A DNA stretch of 64,000 nucleotides from Ampelomyces quisqualis (Eukaryota; Ascomycota; Dothideomycetes; Pleosporales; Phaeosphaeriaceae): NCBI GenBank assembly GCA_018398575.1, contig JAGTXZ010000018.1, positions 1,984,001 through 2,048,000 of the forward strand, in the 5' to 3' direction. Positions 1-11,949 of the stretch are shown in pieces. The position numbers and the translations under genes are program-made. The notes beneath the pieces were generated by a model. That model was not told the DNA's origin. It saw only the letters and a list, made by a program, of their open reading frames with translations, and ran no database searches. The first letter of the stretch is position 1. Each line of letters starts with the position of its first letter.

Positions 1-3000
1 GGAGCAGTAATTTAAATACACCTGGATTTAACTCTGTATAAAGGTAAGTTTAGCTCTCTACTTTTTAAACGCTTTTAGGATAGCAAAAAGTTTTTTGTTA
101 TATATTTCCTAATTGAGCTTAGCCCTAGATAGGGTATAACTGTAGAAGGCTACAGGATACTACTTGTTGTTAGAGTGCTTCTAAGAGAGTACCCTTGCTG
201 TTACTCTATCTAACGCGTTAGTTTCTAACTTTGTGTTATACTTGGGATAGAAATAAGATAGCGTAGGAATAGCTAGGAGTAAGGCTTTAATCTGATTAAA
301 AGCCTGTTAGCAGTCTGTAGTCTATTTAAACAGTGTAGAGGGACTTTAAAGCTTTAAGATTAGTTTAGCCACACAAGAGAAATCCTTAATAAACTATTAA
401 TAGAAACTAGTAAAACTAAGAAATAACTTAACGCTAGTAACTGTAGTAGGTTTAGCCTAGTTTTAGAGTACTTCTACCTTGTTAGGGTTAACTTTAGTGC
501 CCTAGTTTGTTAAAACGTAGCCTAAATACTTTGTGCAGGTTACATAGAATTTACTCTTCTAAATGTCTACTTAGAGTCCTGCAGTACGTAGGCGCTCTAA
601 GACCTTTTAAATGTGTTCCTAATATAAGTTTATATTCTCTAAGTAGATTAGGATGTTATTAAGATACGCAATGCAGAAATTGTTAAGATAATTAATTAGT
701 ATATTGTTTATGTAGCGCTAATACGTTGCTAGCCTATTGCATAAGCTAAAAAGGAGAACTTTACACTTGTATGTACTGTAACAGGTCTAAAAAGTAGTAT
801 ACTCTTTAGAGTTAAGATCTATACAAATTTTGTTAAAGGCAGCCTAGATGTTAAACTTAGTAAAGATCTTGGCTTTAGAGGGACGTAATAGCAGCTTATT
901 AATGCAAAGGATTAGATAGACGTTCTTGTGCGTAAGGGCGTTAATCTTCTAGTAGTCTACACAGATGCGTATATCTCTATTTGGTTTGCGTATACAGAGA
1001 ATAGGTAAAGCAAAAGGACTTTAGCTAGCCTTAATAAAACTCTTTTAAAAGTAGTTCTAGACGTAGGCCTTAGTAGCTTTAAGCTCCTCTTAGTTTTGCT
1101 TATACAGGGAACTAAACGCATTTAGTAATAGTTCTTTAAAGATAATCTTGTAATTGTACAGACAATAAAGAGGCAATTAATTAGCTGCTAACTTACTAAA
1201 TACATCCTAATACTAAGAGTAATAGGTAGGTAATCTCTTATCTAATTAGCTTTAATTGTCTGCGTTGTCCTTAGAGGCAAGGATCCTGTTAATCTTATAG
1301 AGGCTTGTTGTAAAGAACTTATTCTAGGGCTTCTTTATAATAAAGTAAAATGCATTAGCAGAAATAAGAGTAATGCAGGTAGTTAGAGGGGGTTTAGACT
1401 CTAAGCAGTTTTGCTTAGTTAGGGTATAAGGGATCTCTAAGATTTTTTGGGCTAATAGGAGCTTTAAGCATCCCTTAATATAATAAATAGAAGAAGAAGA
1501 ACAGTAAAGACTGTTTTAGATACAATAGTCTTCTTTCTCTTATAGGGCGTTGCGTTGTTGCACATTAAGATAGACAGTAGCTAGCACTGTAGCTTAATAT
1601 AGAACAGTAGAAATAGGGGGTAAAGGATTATATAAACAGGGGTACTTAGATAGCCAAATAAACTGTAACCTATCTGTGTTTAATTGAATCTTAAATTATC
1701 TTAACTATTAGAGGCTAAGTATACAATCCTAAGACCTAAGATTAAGAATAAGGAATAGACAGTTTAAAATCTTTTAGCTATTAATATTTAAGTGTAGTTA
1801 AATATATTAAGTAACTAAAGAAGTAATCTAATCCTTAAAGCTGCGCACCTAAACCTAGAAGGGAAGCTTCTAGATAGGTTGCTGCAAGGCTTTAGAAACA
1901 AATAAAACAATTTGTAAATTTAAAAATAGGAAACCTTAAGTACTAGTATTAACAAGAGTATTAAGGCGTAAGCTAAGGCCTTAGTTGTAAAGAAGCGTAG
2001 GCATAAGGAAATAGGGACTGCAAAACAAATAGGAAAGGTTAAGGTAGAATAGATTGTAACAGCTTAGGCCTAGAGAGGAGTGTCTTCTTAGGCGCTTTTG
2101 TTTCCTATATAATACACCTCTTAATTAGGTTGCTCTTAAGCATCTTTATACTTATCTACTTCTACAGCTTTAATCTAACGCACACAAGGCTTTGTGCAGT
2201 TACTAGAGTAGTGTCTTAGCTTACTGCAATTGTAACAACTACTAGAGGTCTTCTGTTATTCTAGCTTAGGGGTTTTTGTAGAAAGACGCACTGTTGTAGA
2301 TTAATAGGCTGGCGCAGAATTTGTTAGAGCGTTAGTAGTAGTAGTCTAATTTGGCTCTAAATTCTGTTGTAGGGCTAACCTAATTGGTAACTTAGCAGTA
2401 GCTAGTATTATGCTTAGTGTAGAGTTGTTCTTCTGCTCTATATTGTATGCAGTAAGGTGTTCTACTATCTAATTAAATAAGTTCTTCTATTAGTGCCTAA
2501 ATCCTAGGTTAGAGGCTTGCAACCCTAGCGTAATCTTAGTCTATAAGTAGTAAAACTACTCTAAAGAGGGTACTTGTCTCTTAACTACAGAACTTAAAAA
2601 CCTAGCTTTAAATAAGAGGAACGTTTCCTCCTTTGTTATCTGCAATTAATTGAACGCTGCATAGCTTTTGGCTACCTTGTTGCCTGTAATAAAATAGGAC
2701 TTAAGTAGCTTAACTATTTGCTTAGCGTTCTAGAATTGCTCTTAATTAGTATTTGATAAATATTGTAGCTTAAGATAGCCCTTGGCTAATCTTATAGTGT
2801 AGCCCTATACTAAGGCTATGCGTTGTCTTTTAGTCTAATAGTAATCTAAGTTGATTTTGAGTTAATCTTAGATTAAGGCCTGCTATTAGTAGAAGGTAGG
2901 ATCTTTTCTATTGCTAAGATTGTCTATATTAGGCGTTTTCTTAGATTGTTAAAGTTAGCGAAAGCTCTTATAGCAATGTAAGTACTTAGATGTAGAGCTG

Positions 3001-3892
3001 TTAGATAAACAGCAGGGTGCAGAATTGTTCTAGGGTGATTTGGTAGTAGGTAAAGGCTTGTCTAGTCCTACTAACAGAGTTAGTCCTTTCTTAAGGGAAT
3101 TAATTTCTACTAAAGCTTGTTTTAAATCTTGTTGTAATTAATTAACTTCTATTTAGGCAGAGGTTAGATTTGGTGCAGCTCTAGGCTAAGAGAGTTCCTT
3201 AGTGTCTGTCTTTTTCGCTTTAGCACTCTGTTGCTAGGTTGTTACAGTTGATACAGAGTTATCTTAGGGAAAGGCTCCTAGGGTTAGTTCTTTAGGGGGA
3301 GTTATTAGCGTTGCCTCTGATACTCCTAGGTTATTAATAGTCTCTAAGTTTCTATTGTAGCGCTAAACGCAACTTTTCTAAAGTAATCCTAACTGTTGTG
3401 TTAATAAGAAGATCTAAACCTAAAGGCTTTAGCTGTTAGAAGATCTAAGGGATCCTAACTGTGTTTAATAGATTTAAGGTTGCAAACAGATCTAATTTAG
3501 ATAGGGTTCCAGACGTTTTAACGCAATCTTTTTAAAAGTAAATAGCAATATTATCTGAATGCTATTACTAGCAGGACAAAGTTTCTCTTGTAATGTAACA
3601 ACGCAGGTAGGTACAGCTATTAGGATTAAATTAGATACGTATTAGAGGCATATAGGAGTGCATGTTGTATTAGAGATTCTAGATTAGCTATATACCTATA
3701 GGTCTTGTACAGAAGGACAAAAGAAACTTGTCCTCTATCTATGCTATAGGCTTATATTTATAGTGGGCGTAGCGGCTAAGTCAGAGCGCTGTTGGAGCGC
3801 TTTTGGTCCTAATCTGCTAGCTCCCTACATAATCTGTTACTAAGCCTTTATAAGGTATTAGATGTAACATGTGTTTGCATGTGCTTGTTACA
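1..3892 (-). mobile_element. Chromovirus (Gypsy LTR retrotransposon) copy A, 5' part, RIP-degraded
   Basis: Read on the minus strand, this is the same element as the complete copy at 9530-16665. It has a 5' LTR at 3594-3892, then the gag region, then pol as far as RNase H, where the window begins. Base 1 aligns with about base 13428 of the complete copy, so roughly 3.9 kb is shared in inverted orientation. Similarity is easy to see over the LTR, the zinc-knuckle region near 2215 and the RT region near 600-760. All frames are broken by stops and TpA is very frequent, as expected from RIP. It is non-functional. The missing 3' half should lie to the left of the window. Confidence 0.85.
3594..3892 (-). 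repeat. 5' LTR of chromovirus copy A
   Basis: This 299-bp repeat is bounded by TGTAACA at the low-coordinate end and TGTTACA at the other, which are mutually inverted as LTR ends should be. It matches the two LTRs at 9530-9829 and 16366-16665 in reverse complement. The flanking pentamer at 3893-3897 is ctact; the matching target duplication would lie outside the window. Confidence 0.85.
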
Positions 3893-3897
3893 CTACT

Positions 3898-5835
3898 TAA
3901 CTTAAGAGCAGTAACTCTAGAGCCCTAGACAAAGCAGGATTAGCAATTATTCTATATAATTAAGTTGTTAACTGCAAGGAGTAGTCTCTAAAATTAACAA
4001 ACTACTAAGTTAATACATGCTACTTTACTGTAAGAAGGATTATAACAATTAGATAAGAGGTAAGAGTATAAATATATTAATTGCAGATCTATTTATAGAT
4101 TACTAGAAACACAATTTTAAGAACACTTTTCTCTTAGGCCTTATAGAAGCCTGAAACGAGCGCTCTAGTTACAAAACACTAAACGCTATAATTATAACAG
4201 TAATGCTAAGTAATTAGAATTACTAAACAGTTAAGAAGCGTGCTTATAGAGATAACATACCTAAGCTGCCTAATACATAGAAGCAGATGCTTTAACATCT
4301 AATAAAAAGCCTGTTATTAGATGCCTCTCTTAAGGAAATTAATTAGCTACACAAGAAAAGTACCTAAAAAGAGATTCTAAAGCACAAGTCTAAGGATTGC
4401 CTAATCCTATTAAAATAGGTCTAGGCATATAAGTTTAATTAAAACAATTACTTTCTAAAGTGTAAGGCTAGGCTTGTAGTAAGAGGAGATTTCTAGGAAA
4501 AGGACTTTCTACTTACCACGTACGCTACTACACTAGCAGCCAAGTCTTTTAGGATTGCTATAGCTATTGCAGCCTAGTTTAATCTAGAAATTATGCAATA
4601 TAATATAGTTGGAGCGTTCCTTAACGCCTTGATTACAGCTAACAATTTAGTAATCTGTAATCTACTAGACAGATGTAAGAAAGCTAGGCTTTGTATAAAG
4701 CTTAACTAAGCGCTCTACAGGCTTAGAGAATCTCTATTACTTTAGTATAAGGAATTCTTAAGATTACTGCGCAAGATAGGACTACTTGCATCTAAAGAAG
4801 AACCTTGCCTTTTCTTTACTTAGGACTAAACAATCTTTGTTCTGTTCTACGTTAATAATATCCTGCTTATTTACTATAAGAATTACAAGCTTAGAGCTAA
4901 GGTTCTATAGTCTAAGATTATTAGCAAATATAAAATCTAGGATCAAGGACTAGTTGAATGGTTCCTTAGGATTAGAGTTATCTAAAACAGATCAGACCAA
5001 TCAGTTACTCTAGTCTATAACGCCTATATTAATAAGATTACTAAGAAATTTAGACTACATAATAGATTATTCCCTCTAACACTATTGCTATCTAAGGAGC
5101 TCTACAAGAACACTAGAGAAGCTAGTAAGCAAGAAATTAAGGCCTATTAAGAAAGAGTTAGATTAGTCCTCTACACTGCAATTATAATCTAGCTAGATAT
5201 AGCCTACGCAGTCTTAAAGCTTTTCTATTTCTTAACTAATCCTTTAGACAAGCATCTTAAAGCTGTGGAACAAGTAATTATATACCTGTATTAAACAAGG
5301 TTTAATTTGATTAAGTATAGCAATTTTAATAGTCTAGAACTAACTATTTGTAGGGACGCCTCCTTTACTAATAATAAAGTAACCAGGCGCTCCTTATATA
5401 GTTATATAGCTATTCTGTTTAGAGAAGCAATCTCTTAGAAAGCTGCAAGGTAAGAATTAGTTACTACCTTAATAACTAAAGCTAAGCTACTTGCTCTAGA
5501 ATACGCTGCAAAAGAATCTATAGCGCTTAACTAGTTCTTTAAAGAGCTTACGCTTAATCTAGAAGATCTTTAGAATATTTAGTGTAATAATTAGCAAACT
5601 ATCTAATTAGTTATAGAGAAAAATAAGTAGATATCTACTAAGCTTAGGCATGTTAACATTTAGAATATGTGGCTTAGGCAAGAGCACTTAAAAGGATTAT
5701 TCTAAGTATCCTATCTAGAATCTAGATTAATGCCAGCTAATAGTCTTACCAAGAACCTTACCTATTAACAATTTCTTAAGTTTAAGCAGCTTCTTAACCT
5801 TAAGGATATAAGTAAGTTACTTATAAAGCAATAAT
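3898..5835 (+). mobile_element. Ty1/copia retrotransposon remnant (RT and RNase H end of pol)
   Basis: Translating through stops gives the copia reverse transcriptase and RNase H in order. The conserved block before RT lies near 4260-4560. The A-A-x-F-N-L-E ... A-F-L-N segment is near 4565-4660, and the YVDD active site appears as YVNN at 4848-4859. RNase H is recognisable from the D-A-S-F ... T-R-R-S block near 5345-5400, and the terminal copia motif with M-P-A-N ... T-K (D changed to N) is near 5720-5760. The D-to-N changes are G-to-A transitions as RIP makes. Integrase and gag are absent: the element is cut off at copy A, which probably inserted into it. I did not identify its LTR. Confidence 0.75.
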
Positions 5836-7440
5836 TTAGAAAATATAAAGATTAATTTAACTTTTCTATCTACTAATTGATTTGCTTGCTCTTAAAGCTT
5901 AAGATTACTACAAAATCTAAGCAGAGTAAACACGCAAAAACTAAGACTACTAACGCTAAATTACAAGCAAAACTATCTAGAAACTTGCCTCTATAAAGTT
6001 AAAGACCTTATTAATTATCTTATAAGCCTAAGCACAACGCTTAGCAATTAAGAGACCTAAAGCCCTTAATCTACAGCTTAGAGACAGTAAATCTCTAACT
6101 ATTCCTATAGCCTTAGGCAATAGAGACAACAACTAATCCTACGCTAGCTCTTAACGCTTAGGTATTAGAGTCTAAGCAGCCTAAAGCTGCTCCTTAAGTA
6201 GTAGAGCGTTAGGTAGAAAAGAGCTGCAACACTAGTAACTAAACAACAGCTAGTTGCAGACTAGCGTAAACAGACTCTAAGCTACAAAGCTGCTTAATAC
6301 TCTACTAAAGCCCTGCTGCTTATATCCTCTAAAACCTTAAGCAGGACACGTAGGCTCCTTTTCTAGCAAGCTAAAAGTTAGATTAACATAGCTTAAGCTT
6401 ACTCTAAAACTAGTAAGAGCTAGAGCGCTCTAAGCCTGCTGTAAGGCCTTTGCAGCCTTAAGCTACTAGTTAAGCTACACGCAAGCCTTCTCTAGCTCCT
6501 ATAAACAAGTTAGCTATTTCTAAAATTAAAGAAGCTTTAAAACTTACTACAATAGTTCCCTTAAACACGCTAATAATAATCTTTATAGTCTACTTACGCA
6601 GATTACCTAGGCTACTTAAATTAGCAATTATATTACTAATAGCAATTAGAACAACCTACACCTTAACGTAAGAATAGTTTAGGTAAGCTGTGCAACGCTT
6701 GCTTATTATTAATCTAGCCCTACTGTAGCAGTAGCTATTACCTTAATTGTTAGTAAACTAAGAGGCGCAGCGCAAGTATAAACTAGAGCAAAGCTTTCTC
6801 TTTTTAACTTTAATAGTCTTTTTACTAAAAACTACTCTACTCTTAGGCGTAGGATTACGTTGCTTAGTCTTGCGCTAGAATTAGCGCAAAGGATTTGCTA
6901 GGACCTAGTTGTTCTTGCTCTTGTTAGCAGGTGTAGAAGTAGTAGCATTCTTCTTGTAGGCGCGCGTATAAGCTATCTTGTTAATTACAATAGACAGATT
7001 CTTCTTAGAAGGCTACTAGAGTTAGTAACAAACTAGATTAAGAGCAGGAAAAACTTACTATAATAGAGTAGATAGATAAAGCAGTTAATAAAGTAGATAA
7101 TAAAGAGAATTAATAAATAGGTAGCTAGTTAATAAGTTAATTAATAAGTTAATTAATACCCTAGAGTGTAAGAGTATAAGAGTAGGTAGGCTTCTTATAC
7201 CTAAGCAACGCAACTACTAGGCAATAAGCTTGCCTACTACTCTCTTACCTAGTTGCGCAATCTTGCTCTATAACAACACGCGTAAACAGACTGCCTCTTA
7301 CCTAGCTAATAGGCTAGGTAATAGTAAACGCTCTAAATTAAAGCTTAGCTAATAGGTAAACTCTTACTAACAGTTTGTTTACACCTATTCTATAGACTGC
7401 CTGCTTACAAAACCTACACATAAGGCCTAAGAAGATAACG
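5836..7440. other. RIP-degraded AT-rich DNA, not assigned
   Basis: No open frame or recognisable domain. A Lys-rich conceptual frame runs on the plus strand near 5880-6300 and could be the gag of the following Gypsy remnant, but no zinc knuckle or other diagnostic motif was found. A short low-complexity patch of taata/ttaatta repeats lies near 7110-7160. Confidence 0.4.
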
Positions 7441-9100
7441 TAGGCTATATTTTTAGACAGACAACACTAATATTAGATTTAGTTACATATATAGTAAATA
7501 ATTAGGAATTTACGCGCTAATAACTAACGTTTAAGCTAATAAATTAAGCAACGCAACGCCTGCAATACAGAGTAGCACTACTATTCGCCTTAATTACTAC
7601 TTCTGCTCTACTAAACAGATTACGCAAGCTAATAAGTTTGCCTAATCTAGAGAGTGTGTAACAGAGTATGTAAATTAACAGATTACAGGATTGTTACGTG
7701 TAATAACTAAGCATGTTACTAATAAGATAGAATCTATTTAGGACTAGACTAACTTATTAAGCTGTTTCTTACCTTAGTGTATTTAATCTAATCTATCCTT
7801 ACATAGTATAGAACAAGTAATAGAATCCTTTTTACTTACAATAACTTTAATCTATAGTATTGCTTAGCTTCTATATATTTGCTTAGCTTTCTACTAGATA
7901 AGAGTTATAGTAGAAGATAAGTACCTTACAGTATTTTGCACACGCTTTAGCCTCTTTAAGTAGCTTGTCTGTTCTATAGGACTCTCTAGTGCACTCTTCT
8001 CTTTTTAGCGTTATATTAAAACTACTTTTAAAGAAACACTAGAAGACTTTGCTATAGTATACCTAGATAACATGCTTATCTACTCTAGTAGTTTACTTAA
8101 AGACTACTATAGTAAAGTGTAATAGGTCCTCTAACTTCTCTAAGACGCCTGTCTGTACCTAGACCTTAAGAAGTATACTTTTATAATAAAGATAGTTAAG
8201 TATCTAAGATATGTTATTAAGGCAGGATAGGCTGTCTAGCTAAACTCTGCTAAGGTACAGGCTATTACAGAATAAGAGCCTCTAACATCCTCTTAAGAAG
8301 TCTAGAGTTTTCTTAAGTTTACTAACTTCTATAAAAACTTTAAACTAAATTTCTTTAGCGTTGCAGCCTTCTTGCATGCGTTAATAAAGAAAAATACTGC
8401 CTTTCTATAGATATCTAAAGCGCAACACGCGTTTAACTGCTTAAAGTATATCTTTAGCTCTAAACTAGTTCTAACTTAGTAGGACTCTGCGCAGCCTATA
8501 GTAGTAGAAGCAAATAGCTCTAAAAGTGCTCTTAGAAGGTGCCTCTTACAGAATGTTAATAGAGTGCTTTACTTTGTTATATACTACTCTGTATTCTTAT
8601 TACTAGTATAACGCAACTATACTATCTATAATAAAAAACTTATAGTAGTTATTAAATGCCTTAAAGTATAGACGCTAAAGCTTTAAAGTATCTATAAACT
8701 ATTTACTATTCTTACAGACTATAAGAATCTAGAATACTTTATAACTACACAATTACTTATAGAGTAATAATAATATTAGTTAAAACTACTGTCTAAATTC
8801 TACTTTTACTTCTAGTACTACCTAGAGCGCCTTACTACTTATCTAGACACGCTAAGCTAGCGTAAGCAGAATGCGCAGAGTTACATGCTACAACTAGAGC
8901 GCGTTATAACTTTACTTTCTGTCTAGTCTGCGTTTACACAGCTCTATAAGAGAAACTACCTACTTTCTCTAAGATATCTTCTCTTCTTAGAGTAGTATAT
9001 ATAAGAGCTTTAAGATAAGGCTATATGCTAAGATAAGATATATTAAGCCTATTTGCAAGTAGTACGTTAGAGCGCTAGAGTATTTCTATTAAAAGCTAAG
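7441..9100 (+). mobile_element. Gypsy retrotransposon remnant 2 (RT and RNase H)
   Basis: Conceptual translation through stops gives a Gypsy reverse transcriptase. A G-L-S-x-A-x-x-S-F block near 7950-8010 is followed by the active site as YLDN (from YLDD) at 8060-8071. The thumb and connection region around 8150-8470 includes the usual V-K-Y-L ... Y-V-I and F-L-x-F-x-N-F-Y segments. RNase H with T-D-Y-K-N-L-E-Y (from TDHKNLEY) lies near 8725-8760. It differs in sequence from the 9530-16665 chromovirus, so it is a second family. I see no integrase after RNase H, so it looks truncated near 9100, and no LTRs were recognised. The stretch 9101-9529 is mutated repeat DNA that I could not place. Confidence 0.75.
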
Positions 9101-9529
9101 ACAAATTAATAAGTTAGTAACTATAACGTCTCTGCGTATAGCGCACTTTAGTAAAGAGGCGTAATATAGCTACTAAGGTAAAAGCTACTTACTATAATAG
9201 TTATTTAGCAAGCATACAACTTAAACTTAGCTAGTTACCTAGGCAAAAATAGCACGTTTTAAATCCTGTGTTAAGACTATTATTAAGACAGAATAGCTGT
9301 AGACGTTGCTTAATTTGTCTGCAACTACTACTACTATAGAGTATATATATTTTAGCTCTAAAGGCAGGGTCTCTTGCAGCCTATCCTGGTTGCAGATTAA
9401 TACTAGGCCTAAATCTTAATAAATTTTATAATAAACCTTCTATAAGCTTATAAAACCTCTTCTTAATTTCTCTTAGTTATTATAGATAGGCTGTCTAACG
9501 TTAGGAAAATTTAAGATTAATCTGGTTGG

Positions 9530-9829
9530 TGTAACAAGCATATGCAAACACATATTACATCTAATACCTTATAAAGGCTTAGTAACAGACTATGTAGAGG
9601 GCTAGTAGATTAGGACTAATAGCGCTCTAACAGCGCTCTAACTTAGCTCCTACGCCTACTATAAATATAAGCCTATAGCATTAGATAGAGGACAAGTTTC
9701 TCTTGTCCTTCTGTACCAGACCTATAGGTGTATAGCCAATCTAAAATTCCTAATACAACACGCACTCCTATATGCCTCTAATACGTATCTAATTTAATTC
9801 TAATAGCTGTACCTACTTGCGTTGTTATA
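9530..9829 (+). repeat. 5' LTR of chromovirus copy B
   Basis: This 300-bp LTR starts TGTAACA and ends TGTTATA, the mutated form of the TGTTACA seen at the end of the 3' LTR. Inside are a tandem agcgctctaac duplication (about 9621-9642), a TATAAATA box (9660-9667), and 23 bp beyond it a perfect hairpin, ggacaag-tttct-cttgtcc (9690-9708), where transcription should begin. Confidence 0.9.
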
Positions 9830-9832
9830 TTA

Positions 9833-9849
9833 CAAGAGAAACTTTGTCC
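9833..9849 (+). other. Putative self-priming primer-binding site
   Basis: Three bases after the 5' LTR lies caagagaaactttgtcc. It is not an obvious tRNA 3'-end complement. It is complementary to the hairpin segment at the predicted RNA 5' end (ggacaagtttctcttg, about 9690-9705) with a single extra base; the 12-nt core caagagaaactt pairs perfectly. Copy A has the same arrangement. Tf1/sushi-type elements prime reverse transcription by folding their own RNA 5' end onto the PBS, and this layout fits that mechanism. The function is inferred. Confidence 0.55.
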
Positions 9850-9899
9850 TGCTAGTAATAGCATTTAGATAATATTACTATTTACTTTTGAAAAGATCG

Positions 9900-11390
9900 C
9901 GTTAAAACGTCTTAAACCCTATCTAAATTAGATCTGTTTGCAACCTTAAATCTATTAAACACAGTTAGGATCCCTTAGATCTTCTAGCAACTGAAGCCTT
10001 TAGGTTTAGATCTTTCTATTAACATAATAGTTAGAATTACTTTAGAAAAGTTGCGTTTGGCGCTACAATAGAAACTTAGAGACTATTAATAACCTAGGAG
10101 TATCAGAGGCAACGCTGATAACTCCCCCTAAAGAACTAACCCTAGGAGCCTTCTTCTAAGACAACTCTATATTAACTATAACAACCTAGCAACAGAGTGC
10201 TAAAGCGAAAAGGACAGACACTAAGGAACCCCCTTAGCCTAGAGCTAGACCTGTACCTCTACCTACCTCTGCCTAAATAGAGGTTAATTAATTATAACAA
10301 GAACTAAAACAGGTGTTAGCAGAGATTAATTCTCTTAAGGAAGGACTAACTTGTTTAGTAGGACTAGACAAGCCCCTACCTACTACTAAAACCCTCTAGA
10401 ACCTCTCTGCATCCTGCTATTTATCTAACAGCTCTACATCTAAGTACTTACATTGCTATAAAGGCTCTTACTAACTTTAACAATCTAAGAAAACGCATAA
10501 TATAGATAATCTTAGTAATAGAAAAGATTCTACCTTCTGCTAATAGTAGGCTTCTATCTAGGATTAACTTAAGATTAACTTAGATTACTATTAGACTAAA
10601 AGACAACGCATAGCCTTAGTATAAGGCTACACTATAGAATTAGCTAAGGGCTATCTTAAGCTATAATATTTATTAGATACTAATTAAGAGTAATTCTAGA
10701 ACGCTAAGCAAATAATTAAGCTACTTAAGTCTTACTTTATTACAGGTAACAAGGTAGCTAAAAGCTGTACAGCGTTTAATTAATTGCAGATAATAAAGAA
10801 GGAAACGTTCCTCTTGTTTAAAGCTAGGTTTCTAAGTTCTGTAGTTAAGGGACAAGTACCCCCTTTAGAGTAGTTTTACTACTTGTAGACAAAAATTACG
10901 CTAGGACTATAAGCCCCTAACCTAGGATTTAGGCACTAATAGAAGAACTTATTTAATTAGATAGTAGAACACCTTACTGCCTATAATATAGAGTAGAAGA
11001 ATAATCCTAACCTAAGTATATTACTAGCTGCTACCAAATTGCTAATTAGGCAGGCCCTGCAAACTAATTTAGAGCTAAATTAGACTACTACCTCTAGCGC
11101 CCTAATACATTCTGCGCTAGCCTATTAATCTATAATAGTGCGTCTTTTTACAAAGACCTCTAAGCTAGAACAATAGAAGACCTTTAGTAGTTGTTACAAT
11201 TGTAGTAAGCTAGGCTACTACTCTAGTAACTATATAAAACTGCGTGTGCGTTAGATTAAAGCTGTAGAAGTAGATAAGTTTAAAGATGCTTAAGAGCAAC
11301 TTAACTAGGAGGTGTATTATATAGGAAATGGAAGCGCTTAAAAGAACTCTTCTCTTTAGGCCTAAGCTATTACAATCTATCTTACCTTAA
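9900..11390 (+). pseudogene. gag of chromovirus copy B (broken)
   Basis: A Gag frame is recognisable through many stops. The Retrotrans_gag-like region, with W-x-Q/G-Y-rich helical segments ending in the V-P-P-x-E-W-F-Y type block, spans about 10560-10990. It is followed by a CCHC zinc knuckle at 11192-11233. In the knuckle the two N-terminal Cys remain, but the His and the last Cys both read as Tyr, each explained by one C-to-T or G-to-A change. Gag would form the nucleocapsid of the virus-like particle. It is dead in this copy. Confidence 0.75.
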
Positions 11391-11949
11391 CCTTTCTTAT
11401 TTGTTTTATAGTCCTTATTTCTTTATACCTACGCTTCTCTATAACTAGGGTATTAGCTTACGCCTTAATACTCTTGTTAACACTAGTGCTTAAGGTTTCT
11501 TATTTTTAAATTTACAAATTGTTTTATCTGTTTCTAAAGCTTTACATTAACCTATCTAGAAGCTCCCCTTCTAGGTTTAGGTACGTAGCTTTAAGGATTA
11601 GATTACTTCTTTAGTTACTTAATATATTTAACTATACTTAAATATTAATAGCTAAAAGATTTTAAGCTGTCTATTCCTTATCTTTGATCTTAGGTCTTAG
11701 AATTGTATACTTAGCTTCTAATAGTTAAGACAATTTAAGATTTAATTAGACACAGATAAGTTATAGTTTATTTAGCTATCTAAGTACCTCTGTTTATATA
11801 ATCCTTTACCTCTTATTCCTACTGTTCTACATTAAGCTATAGTGCTAGCTACTATCTATCTAGATATGCAACAACGCAACGCTCTATAGAAGAAAGAAGA
11901 CTATTGTATCTAAAATAGTCTTTACTGTTCTTCTTCTTCTATTTATTGT

